This document shows positions 34,772 through 44,043 of a DNA stretch of 64,000 nucleotides, one piece after another. The notes under the pieces were generated by a model. That model saw only the letters and a program-made list of their open reading frames with translations, made no database searches and was not told the origin of the DNA. Position 1 is the stretch's first letter. Each line of letters begins with the position of its first letter. The stretch is from Cytidiella melzeri (lineage: Eukaryota > Basidiomycota > Agaricomycetes > Polyporales > Irpicaceae): positions 62,001 to 126,000 of the forward strand of contig JABYQR010000052.1 in the NCBI GenBank assembly GCA_022592445.1, written 5' to 3'. A program made the position numbers and the translations under genes.

Positions 34772-35377
34772 CTAAAAATCCCTTTGATTTCCAAGCTGCT
34801 TGACTTGGTCCGTGAGCAATGACATCTGCTTCATGATGGCACCGTAGTCAAACGGAGTTGAAGACGAAGAGCTGGCGACGGTTGCGGCGGGCGGGGTAGG
34901 TAAGGGCCTCGCGGACGAGGACAACGAGGGGGCCGGAGTAGATGGATCAAACAATGTACTAGCAGCCACCTTTTGTTGCCTAGGTGGGTACCCAAGGAAC
35001 CGGCTTTGGCAAACTTGTGTCTGATGGTTGCCACCACAATGTCCGCAAAGTTCACGATCATGTTTTCCATCCTTCTTCTGGTGATCCTTTGATCCGCATC
35101 CGTAACATCTACCATTCATTGCCTTCATGAAGTCCGCGCGTGTTTTCCCATTGCGACCGACTTTAGTCGCGTCAATTTCCATAGCATTGGAATCCCTAGA
35201 TGGTTGGACGAAAGGAGCTGGGGACAAGGTGGAGACCGGGGTGGATTTGAACACGTTAGGAATTGTCCGACCTTGTTCACGAGCTTGACACGGAGACAGG
35301 GCTCGACGTGACAAACAGGGACACGATGTGGATGACGACAAGGAGGTGGTGGCAGGCGTGAAGCACAATGCGTTCAC
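34772..35377 (-). pseudogene. Gypsy gag, zinc-knuckle part
   Basis: Downstream piece of gag without an ATG. It has a Pro/Ser-rich linker, SNAMEIDATKVGRNGKTRADF, and zinc-knuckle cysteines (CYGCGSKDHQKKDG, then CGHCGGNHQTQVC). A Ser/Pro-rich stretch and a short helical end (QMSLLTDQVKQLGNQRDF) follow. It is separated from the N-terminal gag ORF by the inserted LTR sequence. Confidence 0.85.
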
Positions 35378-35389
35378 CAGCTATCAAAC

Positions 35390-36044
35390 TTATTCAGAAA
35401 GCTAGCCCAGTAAAGACCAAGTTAGTATTGGGTACTACTAGCTATGTAGTACAGGAGGGGTTTTGCTTACCTAGCCCAGTAAAGACCAAGAGGTCGAGAT
35501 GGGGGCTAGGAGCGTACATGTAGCTGCTTATATAGACTTCAGGGACCTGCGCACAGACCATGTTGAGGGCAGGCTTTGCAAGAAGCCATGTGAACGAAGA
35601 ACAAAAGGACTACCTAAAGGAGAACAATAGCTATTGTCTAGACCTTGCCAAGAACTCTATCCGTGAGAGAATCTATCTAAAAGGAGACCAACTATTGTAT
35701 TCCATTCCCACACCTGTGAGAACATCCTTCCATAAAGAGAACAATAGGGAAAGAACAATAAGGAGCCCATGTGGACGGTATCTATGACGTCAAACCCTAG
35801 CTATGGGCTGAGCCATGTGCTTGTAGCCATGTGGTTTTACTTAAGCTAAGTCACATGCCAGTGTGACGTAGTAGCAAGTAATGTGACCGTGTGGAGCGTC
35901 TAAGCCACGTGATACGGGCGCTTAATAGACGTGCAAAGGGAGTTTGTGCAGAAAAGGTTGTAACTGGGTTACAGCCCGGAGTTTTACAGATAAAAACAAG
36001 AGGTAAATTGCGAAAATTAAGGGCTAGTCAGGCCATCCATGACA
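35390..36044 (-). mobile_element. LTR fragment of a second family inserted in Gypsy gag
   Basis: Gag coding stops abruptly at 36044/36045, where a minus-strand TGTCATGGATGGCC begins. The 350 bp from 35693 to 36044 match 39757-40106 at roughly 90% by eye, including TATGACGTCAAACCCTAGCT and GGGTTACAGCCCG-type words. A TG start at this edge fits an LTR end. The left limit is approximate, between about 35380 and 35690, and I could not find a clean target duplication. A direct pair CTAGCCCAGTAAAGACCAA (35403 and 35471) lies near the left end. Confidence 0.65.
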
Positions 36045-36792
36045 GAGCTTTTTCCTGAGCTCGGACCCGAAGACGATTGTCGATGTCAGTGGCCACATTG
36101 ATCAGGTTGACAAGGGTGACATGGGACCGTGCAGTGTGGACCAGTTCATCCTTGATGGTGGTGCTCAGATGTTCATAGTACCAATCTCGGAGATCCTGTG
36201 TCGAGTATCCTGTCCTGTCCATGATTTCCCGGAATTGGGCCGTGTATTCTGGAACCGTCTTTTTGCCTTGCCACAGCTCCCTGAGCTTGGCTTTAGCATC
36301 CACCATTTCATCAACCGGTTCGAATCGTGCTTTGAATGCTGTCCTGAAGTCATCCCAGTCACCGTTGAATGCCATTTGATGGCTGGCAATCAAATCCATA
36401 TGGGGCGTAGCCCAAACTGCCGCATCTTCTGTCATAAATGACAGGGCTGACGAGATCCAGAGATGGTCCAACCGGGTCTGACCTCCTTGGGCATTGTACG
36501 GAGACAGCTTCTCGTTAAACTGTGCGTACATGGAGAAGGTGGCCAAAAAGCGACGCGCGTCACTACTTGCATTGCCTTTGAAACTGGCGGGTTTCTCTAC
36601 CACCCTTTCCCGTGACCTGTTGTTGACCGGTTGCTGGTTCTGAACCAGCGCTGTGATAGCTTGTGTCAGCTGTTGCTGACCGAGGAGTAGTGCGTGCAGA
36701 AGCTGTTCTGCTGTGGGAGGTGGAGATGATTCTTGCACCGGGGCCGGGGTTGCTGCCCTGGAAGCATGCTGAGAGACGTTGGTGGAATCCAT
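36028..36792 (-). pseudogene. Gypsy gag, N-terminal and capsid part
   Basis: ATG at 36792. A Pro-rich N-terminus with a Gln-rich helix (LLLGQQQLTQAITALVQNQQ) leads into the capsid: EKPASFKGNASSDARRFLAT, WATPHMDLIASHQMAFNGDW, TAFKARFEPVDEMVDAKAKL, YTAQFREIMDRTGYS. The genuine gag sequence runs to 36045. The last few codons to the stop at 36028 come from the inserted LTR. Confidence 0.92.
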
Positions 36793-36816
36793 CTGATATT
36801 GATCCTGCGTGAAGGT

Positions 36817-37107
36817 TCAATCAAAATTTTCTTCTGTTTCAGGCAGGGGTGGAAGAGATTCAAGTATACGATCCTCTTGCCAGTGATGAATAGGCCGATA
36901 CTGGTTTGCAAAACGACCCGGATATGTGATTCTGTTGTAACGGTTTGGACAAGGCTGTGCTTCACAGATTTGATGTCCTTCTTCGGGATCGTAACACTCG
37001 TCTCTGACTGTTTCGTGGTTGAAGGCGTGCGGGTAACTTTCACAGGGAAGGTGATCTCTGGACCAGATACTGCTATTGGGACTTTGGGAAGCCACACTGT
37101 ATTCTAT
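36817..37107 (-). CDS. Gypsy short ORF between ORF-X and gag, unknown
   Basis: Open frame of about 96 codons without an ATG. It is bounded by TAA (37110-37108) on the upstream side and TGA (36819-36817) downstream. It is in the same frame as both ORF-X and gag. It is His/Tyr/Pro-rich and ends with an acidic tail (ESLPPLPETEENFD). No family recognised. Confidence 0.4.
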   Translation of the reverse strand: MEYSVASQSPNSSIWSRDHLPCESYPHAFNHETVRDECYDPEEGHQICEAQPCPNRYNRITYPGRFANQYRPIHHWQEDRILESLPPLPETEENFD

Positions 37108-37866
37108 TTAGAACGAGATGAAGTACTCGTCCGCCCAAACTTTATCTAACCCTTTGAACACCTGCTCGTAGTTCCTCCTTAGACCCGTGAAACTGATTCC
37201 TCCAATTGCCTTTAATCCCCAATCCAGCAGTTGCCACTCACGATGAGTGATGACAGGGGCCCGGGTTGGTAATTCCTTTAGAAGCTTCTCTAGCTTCTGT
37301 TTCTCCTGCTCAAACTGTCGCTTTGTATCTTTGTTAAGCTGGTGGTATTTGTCGATGGTGGGGAGGATCGACAGACGTTGGAGTGTGGCGGTGAGCTTGG
37401 GATTGAAGATACCTCGGAGGTCTTCCACAGTGTGCTTGCGGAAGTCGATGAGAGTCGGCTTTGCTGCTATGAGGGCTGCGCTAGGGTTGGTAGCGGGCCG
37501 GACTGGGAAGCGTTCTGCTAACGAAGGCTTCTTAGGGAGACTTGCTAATGCCTCGGCTCGTTTGCGTGCGGTGCGGGCGGCAAATTCTTTGGACTCGGCG
37601 CGGAGTTTTTCAAACTCCTCTACTGTGGGGAATCTGTGTTTAAGGGCGGAACCCTTGGGTTTACGACGACCGACGTAGGAGGCAATAGCCTTGAGTTCCT
37701 TCTCCGTGTACTTGTGACTCTTGCCACGTGCGTGCTCTGCGTCGAGTTGATCAAACACGGCCTGAGGTAGGGCACGGTGGATCTGGACTTCTCGACGCGC
37801 TTGGTTCAGATCCTTATGCAAAGGATCTGGGCGAGCAGTAAAACGGGAGTGGGATTCTTTTGGCAC
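37108..37866 (-). CDS. Gypsy accessory ORF-X, unknown, upstream of gag
   Basis: About 252 codons between the 5' LTR and gag. The protein is basic and helical, rich in Lys, Arg, Ala and Glu (KLRAESKEFAARTARKRAEA; EQEKQKLEKLLKEL), with a Pro-rich middle and an aromatic C-terminus (EWQLLDWGLKAIGGISFTGL). It contains no methionine codon, and the stretch to the LTR has no ATG either. A splice acceptor-like TTCTTAG lies directly upstream, so it could be a second exon of a transcript starting in the LTR. Not a standard gag, pol or env part. Confidence 0.5.
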   Translation of the reverse strand: MPKESHSRFTARPDPLHKDLNQARREVQIHRALPQAVFDQLDAEHARGKSHKYTEKELKAIASYVGRRKPKGSALKHRFPTVEEFEKLRAESKEFAARTARKRAEALASLPKKPSLAERFPVRPATNPSAALIAAKPTLIDFRKHTVEDLRGIFNPKLTATLQRLSILPTIDKYHQLNKDTKRQFEQEKQKLEKLLKELPTRAPVITHREWQLLDWGLKAIGGISFTGLRRNYEQVFKGLDKVWADEYFISF

Positions 37867-38038
37867 TAAGAATCAACCACGGAAAGTGAACGAGTTAGCG
37901 ATCAAGCACGTCAAGACGGACGGCGATGGCTTACTCTCAAACGTAGGGGTGAATAAACTTTTTTAAACTGGGGGGACAGGAGGGCTTGATCCAAGCTAAG
38001 GGCAGTCGTGCCGGTAGCTGTGTGGTATCTTGACCTAA

Positions 38039-38854
38039 TGTCGCGGAGCGACTGCTGATAGACTGATAAACCCTAAACAAGGGTGAAGTAGATGTGAGGG
38101 GGAAGAGGAAGGGGATCTCCAACGACGACAGCAAGGTCAAAGTCGATGATAAGCAGGCAAGCAGGCACAGAGGCCGGATACTGGCAGTGCAAATGACAAA
38201 GTTAATATCAAGCTTATACTAGGTTACATTGAGTAACTCACCTGGCAGTGCAAATGACGAAGAGGTCAAGATGCAGAACCAGGGAGGGTAAGGGGTACTA
38301 TATATACTGTGTCTGGGTGGTCTGTGCACCAGTTCCCACACTAGGGACTGGAGTAACTGTGGGGCTGGAGTAACAATAGAACAATAAGAGACCAGGGTAA
38401 CTGTCAAGGACCTGAGTAACTGTCAAGGACCAGGGTACATAGAACAATAGGACTAGAACAATAGACAATAGAACAATAGCATCAGGAACAATAGAACAAT
38501 AGGAACTGGGGGAATCCCTAACAATAGACAAAAGACAATGAACGGAAGACAATAGGACAATAAGACAATAGGACAATAAGAACTGGGGGAATCCCTGGGG
38601 AATCCGTGGGGAATCCCTATCAATGGAAGTTGAACAATAGAACAATAGCCTAGGTTGATCTGGAACCGCTCCAGATTGAGTCTAGGGTTTGGGTCTGGAC
38701 TATTGATAAATAAGGCAGGATGTCACGTGACCCGGGTTAGGGTTAGGTCCGGTAACACTCCTAGCCGGAAAATAAGCGCTCTAGATAGGCGCCTAAGGCT
38801 GTAAACTTGTGACATTGTTGGAAAAATCCGGTCTCTGTTGGACTATCCATGTCA
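38039..38854 (-). repeat. Gypsy LTR (5' LTR in element orientation)
   Basis: 816 bp, the partner of 30134-30949. In element orientation it ends CGCTCCGCGACA and is followed by TTAGGTCAAGATACCAC, which lacks the usual TGG start of a tRNA 3'-end primer site. Confidence 0.95.
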
Positions 38855-38859
38855 CTGTA

Positions 38860-39756
38860 CTTATTTTACCCTAGGCTATCAAGTTCTGGGTTAACAGACT
38901 GCCTGATGGGCTACAAGGCAAGAAAAGAGTAACAGCTGTTCAGATGTAAGCCAAGTCATACATTGATCCCAAAGGGTTGCAATTTGTAGCGGATCTTGTG
39001 AAAATACTATCATTCAGTTTGGCTATCATCACTTGTTGTTTGATTGTCTCTTGTTTCACCTCAACAGCCATTCAAAGAATTCACAGGCAGTCTATCACTG
39101 AAGAGAGTTCCATCACTTCCACAAATTCTCCCACTCTATAAGCATCTTGAAAACCATCTCAGTAGTTGTCATCTTCATGCACGCTTTTCAGCTCCAAATC
39201 TGACAAAGGCATTGTTCATGGCACTTGCAAAGCTTGATAAGCATATGCAGATTGTGTTAAAGAAAAAGTTCCCCCTTCTAGCTGCTGGTAAGTACATATA
39301 GACTAGGCTATTCAGGCTGCATTGACATGACTCTGAAATCACAGTCCTTCATCCATCTATTCGGCTGAAGTATATTGAGACAGCAGATTGGGAATAGGCA
39401 GTAGCAGCTCAAGCAGAGCATCTTCTCAGAGAGGTTTATACCCGGTATCCTTCTGCTCTTGCCATAACCTTGCAGTCTGCCAGCACACCCACATCTGCAC
39501 AGCCAGCCAACAATTCAATTTTTGCTTATGCAATAGCCTTTGCATCAGTCACATCAGCTGCTCATCAGGAGACTGAGATAGAGCTTTGCCTCAGTGGTGC
39601 ACATTCTCCTCAGGATAATGAGGATGTACTCACTTGATGGAAGATATGTACCACATTTAAGACAAAATTGTGGTCCTTGCTAACCAACTTGCCTATGTAG
39701 AGTCATGCAAAGGTCTTTCCCACACTCTCTCACATTGCACGAGACATTGATACCAG
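38860..39756 (+). pseudogene. hAT-type transposase, 3' fragment
   Basis: Resumption of the hAT transposase after the Gypsy insertion. Blocks include KFWVNRLPDGLQGKKRVTA, QFVADLVKIL, KEFTGSLSLKRVPSLPQILP, a helical segment, and the C-terminal dimerisation region with LSGAHSPQDNEDVL, then FPTLSHIARD in a further frame. Stops and frame changes are present (for example within AVQM-stop-AKSY and after DVLT). The end is cut near 39757 by a truncated LTR, so no right terminus is visible. Confidence 0.75.
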
Positions 39757-40106
39757 TTATTGTATTCCATTCCCACACCTGTGAGAACATTCTTCCATAA
39801 AGAGAACAATAGGGAAAGAACAATAAGAGTCCATATGAGTGCTATCTATGACGTCAAACCCTAGCTATGGGCTGAGTCATGTGGTTGTAGCCATGTGGTC
39901 TTACATAAGCTGAGTCACATGCCAGTGTGACATAGCAGCAAGTAACGTGACCATGTAGAGTGTCTAAGCCACATAATACGGGTGCTTAATAGATGTGCAA
40001 GGAGTTTGTGCAGAGAGGGTTGCAACTGGGTTGCAGCCCGAGGTTTTACAGAAAAAAACAAGAGGTAAATTGCAAAAAATAAGGGCTAATCGGGCCATCC
40101 ACAACA
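39757..40106 (-). mobile_element. Truncated LTR, same family as the one in Gypsy gag
   Basis: 350 bp matching 35693-36044. It starts (minus strand) with TGTTGTGGATGGCC at 40106, inside a LINE RNase H frame. It ends where the hAT remnant stops at about 39756, so its far end is missing. Confidence 0.7.
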
Positions 40107-41085
40107 GATAACATTGCTGTGTCCTTTGTGATCAAAGTTCTTCATGAGATGGTGCCATTGTTTAACAGCAAGCACATCCTTATCTTGACATGCCACACTC
40201 CACGAGGTGAACCTTGGTTGCAGCTTTTCTGTAGCTTCTTTGGTGAATTTGTCCATGTCCTCGTTGAATGTGAGGCCAATGTGACTTGGTACCCAATGCA
40301 GCCCCACATAGCATGCAGGGTTTGCACTCAAGAAGTCTTGCACCTTTGAGCACACTACTAAATGCGTCATTTGTCCAGGGCCAATATTTGGTTTCAGGAT
40401 GGATTGTAACACAAACTGGTTGTCAGCAAAAAGATGGAACCTAGTGATGCTATCTGGAATGTTTGTGACAGCATTGCTAATACCCATAGCAAGAGCGCAA
40501 ACTTCAGCATCATACACACCAGAATTGCCCATAGGAGTGTGTTTCCTAGTAAGAGCTACACCCATGTGCCGTGTGGTCTAGGCTGCTCCTGACGGGCGTC
40601 GCTTTGCAGACCCATCCCAGATAAGAGATTCATCAGTCCAGACTGACTGAATCTCTATGTTGTCCTCTGTGAACTCAATTCAAGGTTTCAGATACCCATC
40701 TACCCACAATTTGAAATTGTTGGAGGATCAATTTGGTTTGTCCAAATTGAACTTAATTCGGTCCTGGGACTCATGTAAAATGCATTTATCAGGCCGGTTT
40801 TTTTGACATCAACAGGATCAAAGGCTTCATCAGAAGTCATCCCTATCTTATGGATGTGTGCCAAAGGTGAATCCACTTTGTACTGTTGTGCCCCTAAAGG
40901 GAAAGGCATGCAACAATTTTCATTATTGGTCTCCCACTCTACCGGGAGGAGAGGATGACCACGATGCACTGTTCTCACTCAAAGAGCAGCTCTCAACGTG
41001 AATTTGTCTACTTGGTGTCGGGTGGGAATGAGCCCAGCCATCAGTTCTAGTGCACCAATCGGAGTGGTCTTGAAGACATCCACCT
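40107..41085 (-). pseudogene. LINE (non-LTR) retrotransposon remnant, RNase H end
   Basis: Minus-strand frames give, from 41085 down, VDVFKTTPIGALELMAGLIP (the post-RT region of fungal LINEs), WTDESLIWDGSAKRRPSG, and an RNase H domain (NSGVYDAEVCALAMGISNAV, HLFADNQFVLQSI, GLHWVPSHIGLTFNEDMDK). Stop codons occur after TLRAAL and before TRHMG. The 3' end is cut by an LTR at 40106 and the upstream side by the Copia element at 41086. Confidence 0.8.
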
Positions 41086-41255
41086 TGTTAGAAGGCTATG
41101 AAAGTAGAGGAAAGTGTTGAGAGAGCAAGACTGAGAGGGATCACACAGTGGGAGTTGGGGATCAAAAGTGCATGTCGTTGCATTGATCAGAGTAAGTCTT
41201 AATTACGGTAACTACGGCGCTAGTACGTTGCGCGTCTAAGTATTATAGTCAAACA
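41086..41255 (-). repeat. Copia 3' LTR
   Basis: 170 bp, begins TGTTAGAAGG and ends AGTCAAACA on the plus strand. Next to it (41256-41264) the minus strand reads the purine tract GAAGGGGAG, the likely plus-strand primer. Confidence 0.93.
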
Positions 41256-41262
41256 CTCCCCT

Positions 41263-42129
41263 TCAAGCACGAATATGAAGTAGTTCATTGAAGTGCTTGA
41301 GTTTTTCGAGAGGTAGTGCTTTAGTAAGTGTATCAGCACGTTGATTGTTAGAAGATATGTGATGAATAGTTATATACTTCTTGAGTACACAATCGCTGAT
41401 GAAATTCTTACAAATTTCGAAGTGTTTAGTTCGTTGCGAATGTTGCTCGTCAGGTGAGCTAACAATGGCAATAGTTGATGCACTGTCAGTATACATTTTG
41501 ACAGGATCCATAGTAAAGTTAAGTAGTTCGTCAATGAGAGCTTTTAAATATATAGCCTCAGTTGACGCATGCGCTAAGGCATATAGTTTGGCTTCGGTGA
41601 CCGATAGTGTTACAAGTGAACCGCGCTTACTTGACCAAGAGATAAGCGAGTCGTTGTATGTGAAGGTGTAGCCCATTATTGGTTTATTGCCGTATGTAGT
41701 CATACCGTCAGAATCAGCGTATCCGACAAGTGAAGTATTAGTAGTAGTTGCTTGGTTTCCTAGGACAAGCCAGTAATTGCACGTTCCCTTCAAGTATAGG
41801 TAACACTGTTTAGCTGCAGCAAAGTGTTCCTTAGAAGGGTCAGCTAAGTATCGTGCAAGTTGACCAGTGCAGTATGCAACGTCTGGTCGAGTACAGTCAG
41901 CGACGTATCGTAAACCACCGACTAAAGACATGTATTGTTTAATAGCGTCAGCGTCCTGACGAGGTTCTTTCGAGTCACGGGGGGCTAAGTTGTGCTCGTG
42001 TATCATAGGCGTACGGCGTGTATGATCGTGGTCAAAGTTGTTTCGTTTAAGTATAGTTTGGATATAATCGCGTTGACGAAGCTTGATAACACCAGAGGCT
42101 TTGTCGTAATCAATCTCCATGCCAAGCAT
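41263..42129 (-). pseudogene. Copia reverse transcriptase C-terminal part and RNase H
   Basis: Contains MLGMEIDYDKASGVIKLRQR, SLVGGLRYVADCTRPDVAYC, the RNase H acidic sites GYADSDGMTTYGNKPIMGYT and MYTDSASTIAIVSSPDEQHS, and the terminal HISSNNQRADTLTKALP. It joins, without a break in that frame, to the segment up to about 42355, where a one-base frame change meets the preceding RT part. Confidence 0.92.
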
Positions 42130-42254
42130 CCAGTGGATAGTACCACCGTTTGTTACCTCGACATGTTGTCTAAGTGCTATCTCAAATTGTTCAGCGACGA
42201 CAGAAGTGATAGTACAGAGAGTAATATCGTCGACATGAACAGCGAGTATAAGTA

Positions 42255-43109
42255 TTAGTTTTTCTCCCCTGTAAAGGTAGAAGACAGCGTTATCGTAGTC
42301 TGAACGCTTGAGTCCAAGTTGGAAAAGTATATCGCATAGTACCTTGTACCAGCGACGCCGGCTTGTTTAAGGCCATAGATAGTTTTGCGTATTTTAAGTA
42401 CCCAGCCCTTAGGTAAGTTGGGCAGTAAGTCGCCAGGCGGCGGACGAAGATAAAGATCTTCATCATCGTTAATCTTACCGTATAAGTAAGCGGACTTAAC
42501 ATCGAGTTGGTTAATCTCGAAGTGTAGTGAAGCCGCAAGTGTAAGTATGAGTCGCATAGAACTCATGCGCGCGACTGGAGCGAACAAGTCGTTTGCATAG
42601 TAATCAATACCATCGCGCTGAGAGTATCCTTGCGCAACAAGTCTTGACTTGAGTTTAGTAACTTTGCCATGTTTGTACTTAGTCTTGTAGACGAAGCGAG
42701 AACCAGTAATATTGGCATTTGGTGGTGGGATACAGTATTCCCAAGTGCCGAGTTGTTCTAGTGTATCAACCTCAAGTTTCATAGACTTAAACCAATCGTC
42801 TTTGAGAGGGTGATTGAGTACATCTTTGAAAGTGACAGGGTCACCAACGTCCTCAGCATAGTAAGCGTTAAACTCAGTTAAGTAGAAAGCAATGTTAGTG
42901 TCTACTTCGTCGTAGTTTAGTCCACGAGCTTTACGCGATAGTTGAGGAGTTCTGTTGGAGCGCCTTGGACCAGTAGGGTCAGGCTCGTCGATGTCCATTG
43001 GTTCTATGTGAGGGTTGTCCTCAAGTTCAAGTTGTTTTTCAGTGGTAAGTTTTTCGACATTTGGTTCTTTCTCCCCTTCAATTCGTATCGTAGAGTCAAC
43101 GAATTGCAA
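42255..43109 (-). pseudogene. Copia reverse transcriptase, N-terminal part
   Basis: RT start (DWFKSMKLEVDTLEQLGTWE), then KYKHGKVTKLKSRLVAQGYS, RLILTLAASLHFEINQLDVK, SAYLYGKINDDEDLYLRPPP and KTIYGLKQAG. The frame is lost at about 42356. The catalytic VHVDD motif follows in another frame near 42235. Confidence 0.92.
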
Positions 43110-43203
43110 GTTACGTTCAACTCCAACACGTTGTCCGAAGTAAATGTAGTGACCTTTAGAGTGTTCAGCAAGCCTATCCAGACTCCCCTTTTACCCTTAG
43201 ATG

Positions 43204-44043
43204 CTAGTTTGTTTGTGCGATATTCGTCGTATACGATGCACGGCTGACCAAAGACTTGAAGTCCATCAAGGTTAGCGTCTGTGCCATATCGCTTAAAGTA
43301 AGGAGTTTTGTAGTTAAGTATAGTACAGGAGAACGATTGTACACATACATCGCGTATAATGCAGCGTACCACCATAGTCGATTTGGTAAGGATGCAGTAT
43401 GCAGGTTTACTCGAATCAAGTTCATAATAGTTTGATGTACACGCTCAGCAACACCATTTTGCTGAGGAGTATCATGTACAGTAAGACGTAGTATAGTTCC
43501 TTGAGTTTTTAAGTAAGCGGTCATAGCTTTACTGGTAAAGACACCGTCGTTATCGGCTTGAAGTATCTTGACACGAATACCATATTGCGTCAAAAGTTCA
43601 GTAGAGAAAATGACCCATTGAGTATAGGCATCATCTTTAGTAACTAGTGGTGCAAGTACTAACCATCTAGTAGCATCGTCGACGATAGTCAACCAGTATT
43701 TGTGTTTACCAGTAATCGACGCTGTGGGTAGAGGCCCAAAGATGTCGATATGGAAGTGATCTCCGAAAGCTTCAGCTAACGATGAAGAACGAAGTTTGGG
43801 TACAGTATTGCGATGGATATTGTTAAGTAAACAATCCTCGCACGGAGTTTCAGTATGGTCAGTTATATGATCAGTAATGATTGACGAAGTTTGAAGTAGT
43901 TTCTTGATCATGAAGTAACTGAGATGACCGAGTTTTTTATGTAGTTCAAGTAAAGTAATGCCAGTTCTATGCACGCTTGCTAAAGAAGTCACTCGAGTTG
44001 ATGATAGCGTGTATAAATCATTTGATTTTCTAACAACAGCCAC
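43204..44043 (-). pseudogene. Copia integrase
   Basis: Zinc-binding region HKKLGHLSYFMIKKL then CEDCLLNNIHR, and the catalytic core: HIDIFGPLPTASITGKHKYW, QADNDGVFTSKAM and HDTPQQNGVAERVHQTIMNL. Frame is lost near 43314. The continuation (KTPYFKRYGTDANLDGLQVF) lies in the adjacent frame to about 43190. Confidence 0.92.

Larger units (their letters stand above)
30134..38854 (-). mobile_element. Ty3/Gypsy chromovirus, complete with both LTRs
   Basis: An 8,721-bp element in minus orientation. The two LTRs are 816 bp each and begin TG / end CA. Target duplication CTGTA is at 30129-30133 and 38855-38859. A polypurine tract (AGGAGGGGGG on the minus strand, next to 30950) adjoins the downstream LTR. 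Reading from 38039 to 30950 it holds an ATG-less ORF, a short ORF, gag, a zinc-knuckle domain, protease, reverse transcriptase, RNase H, integrase and a C-terminal chromodomain. The LTRs appear identical, so the insertion is recent. Gag is nevertheless split by another LTR fragment, and an in-frame stop lies between RNase H and integrase, so this copy is probably non-autonomous. Confidence 0.95.
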
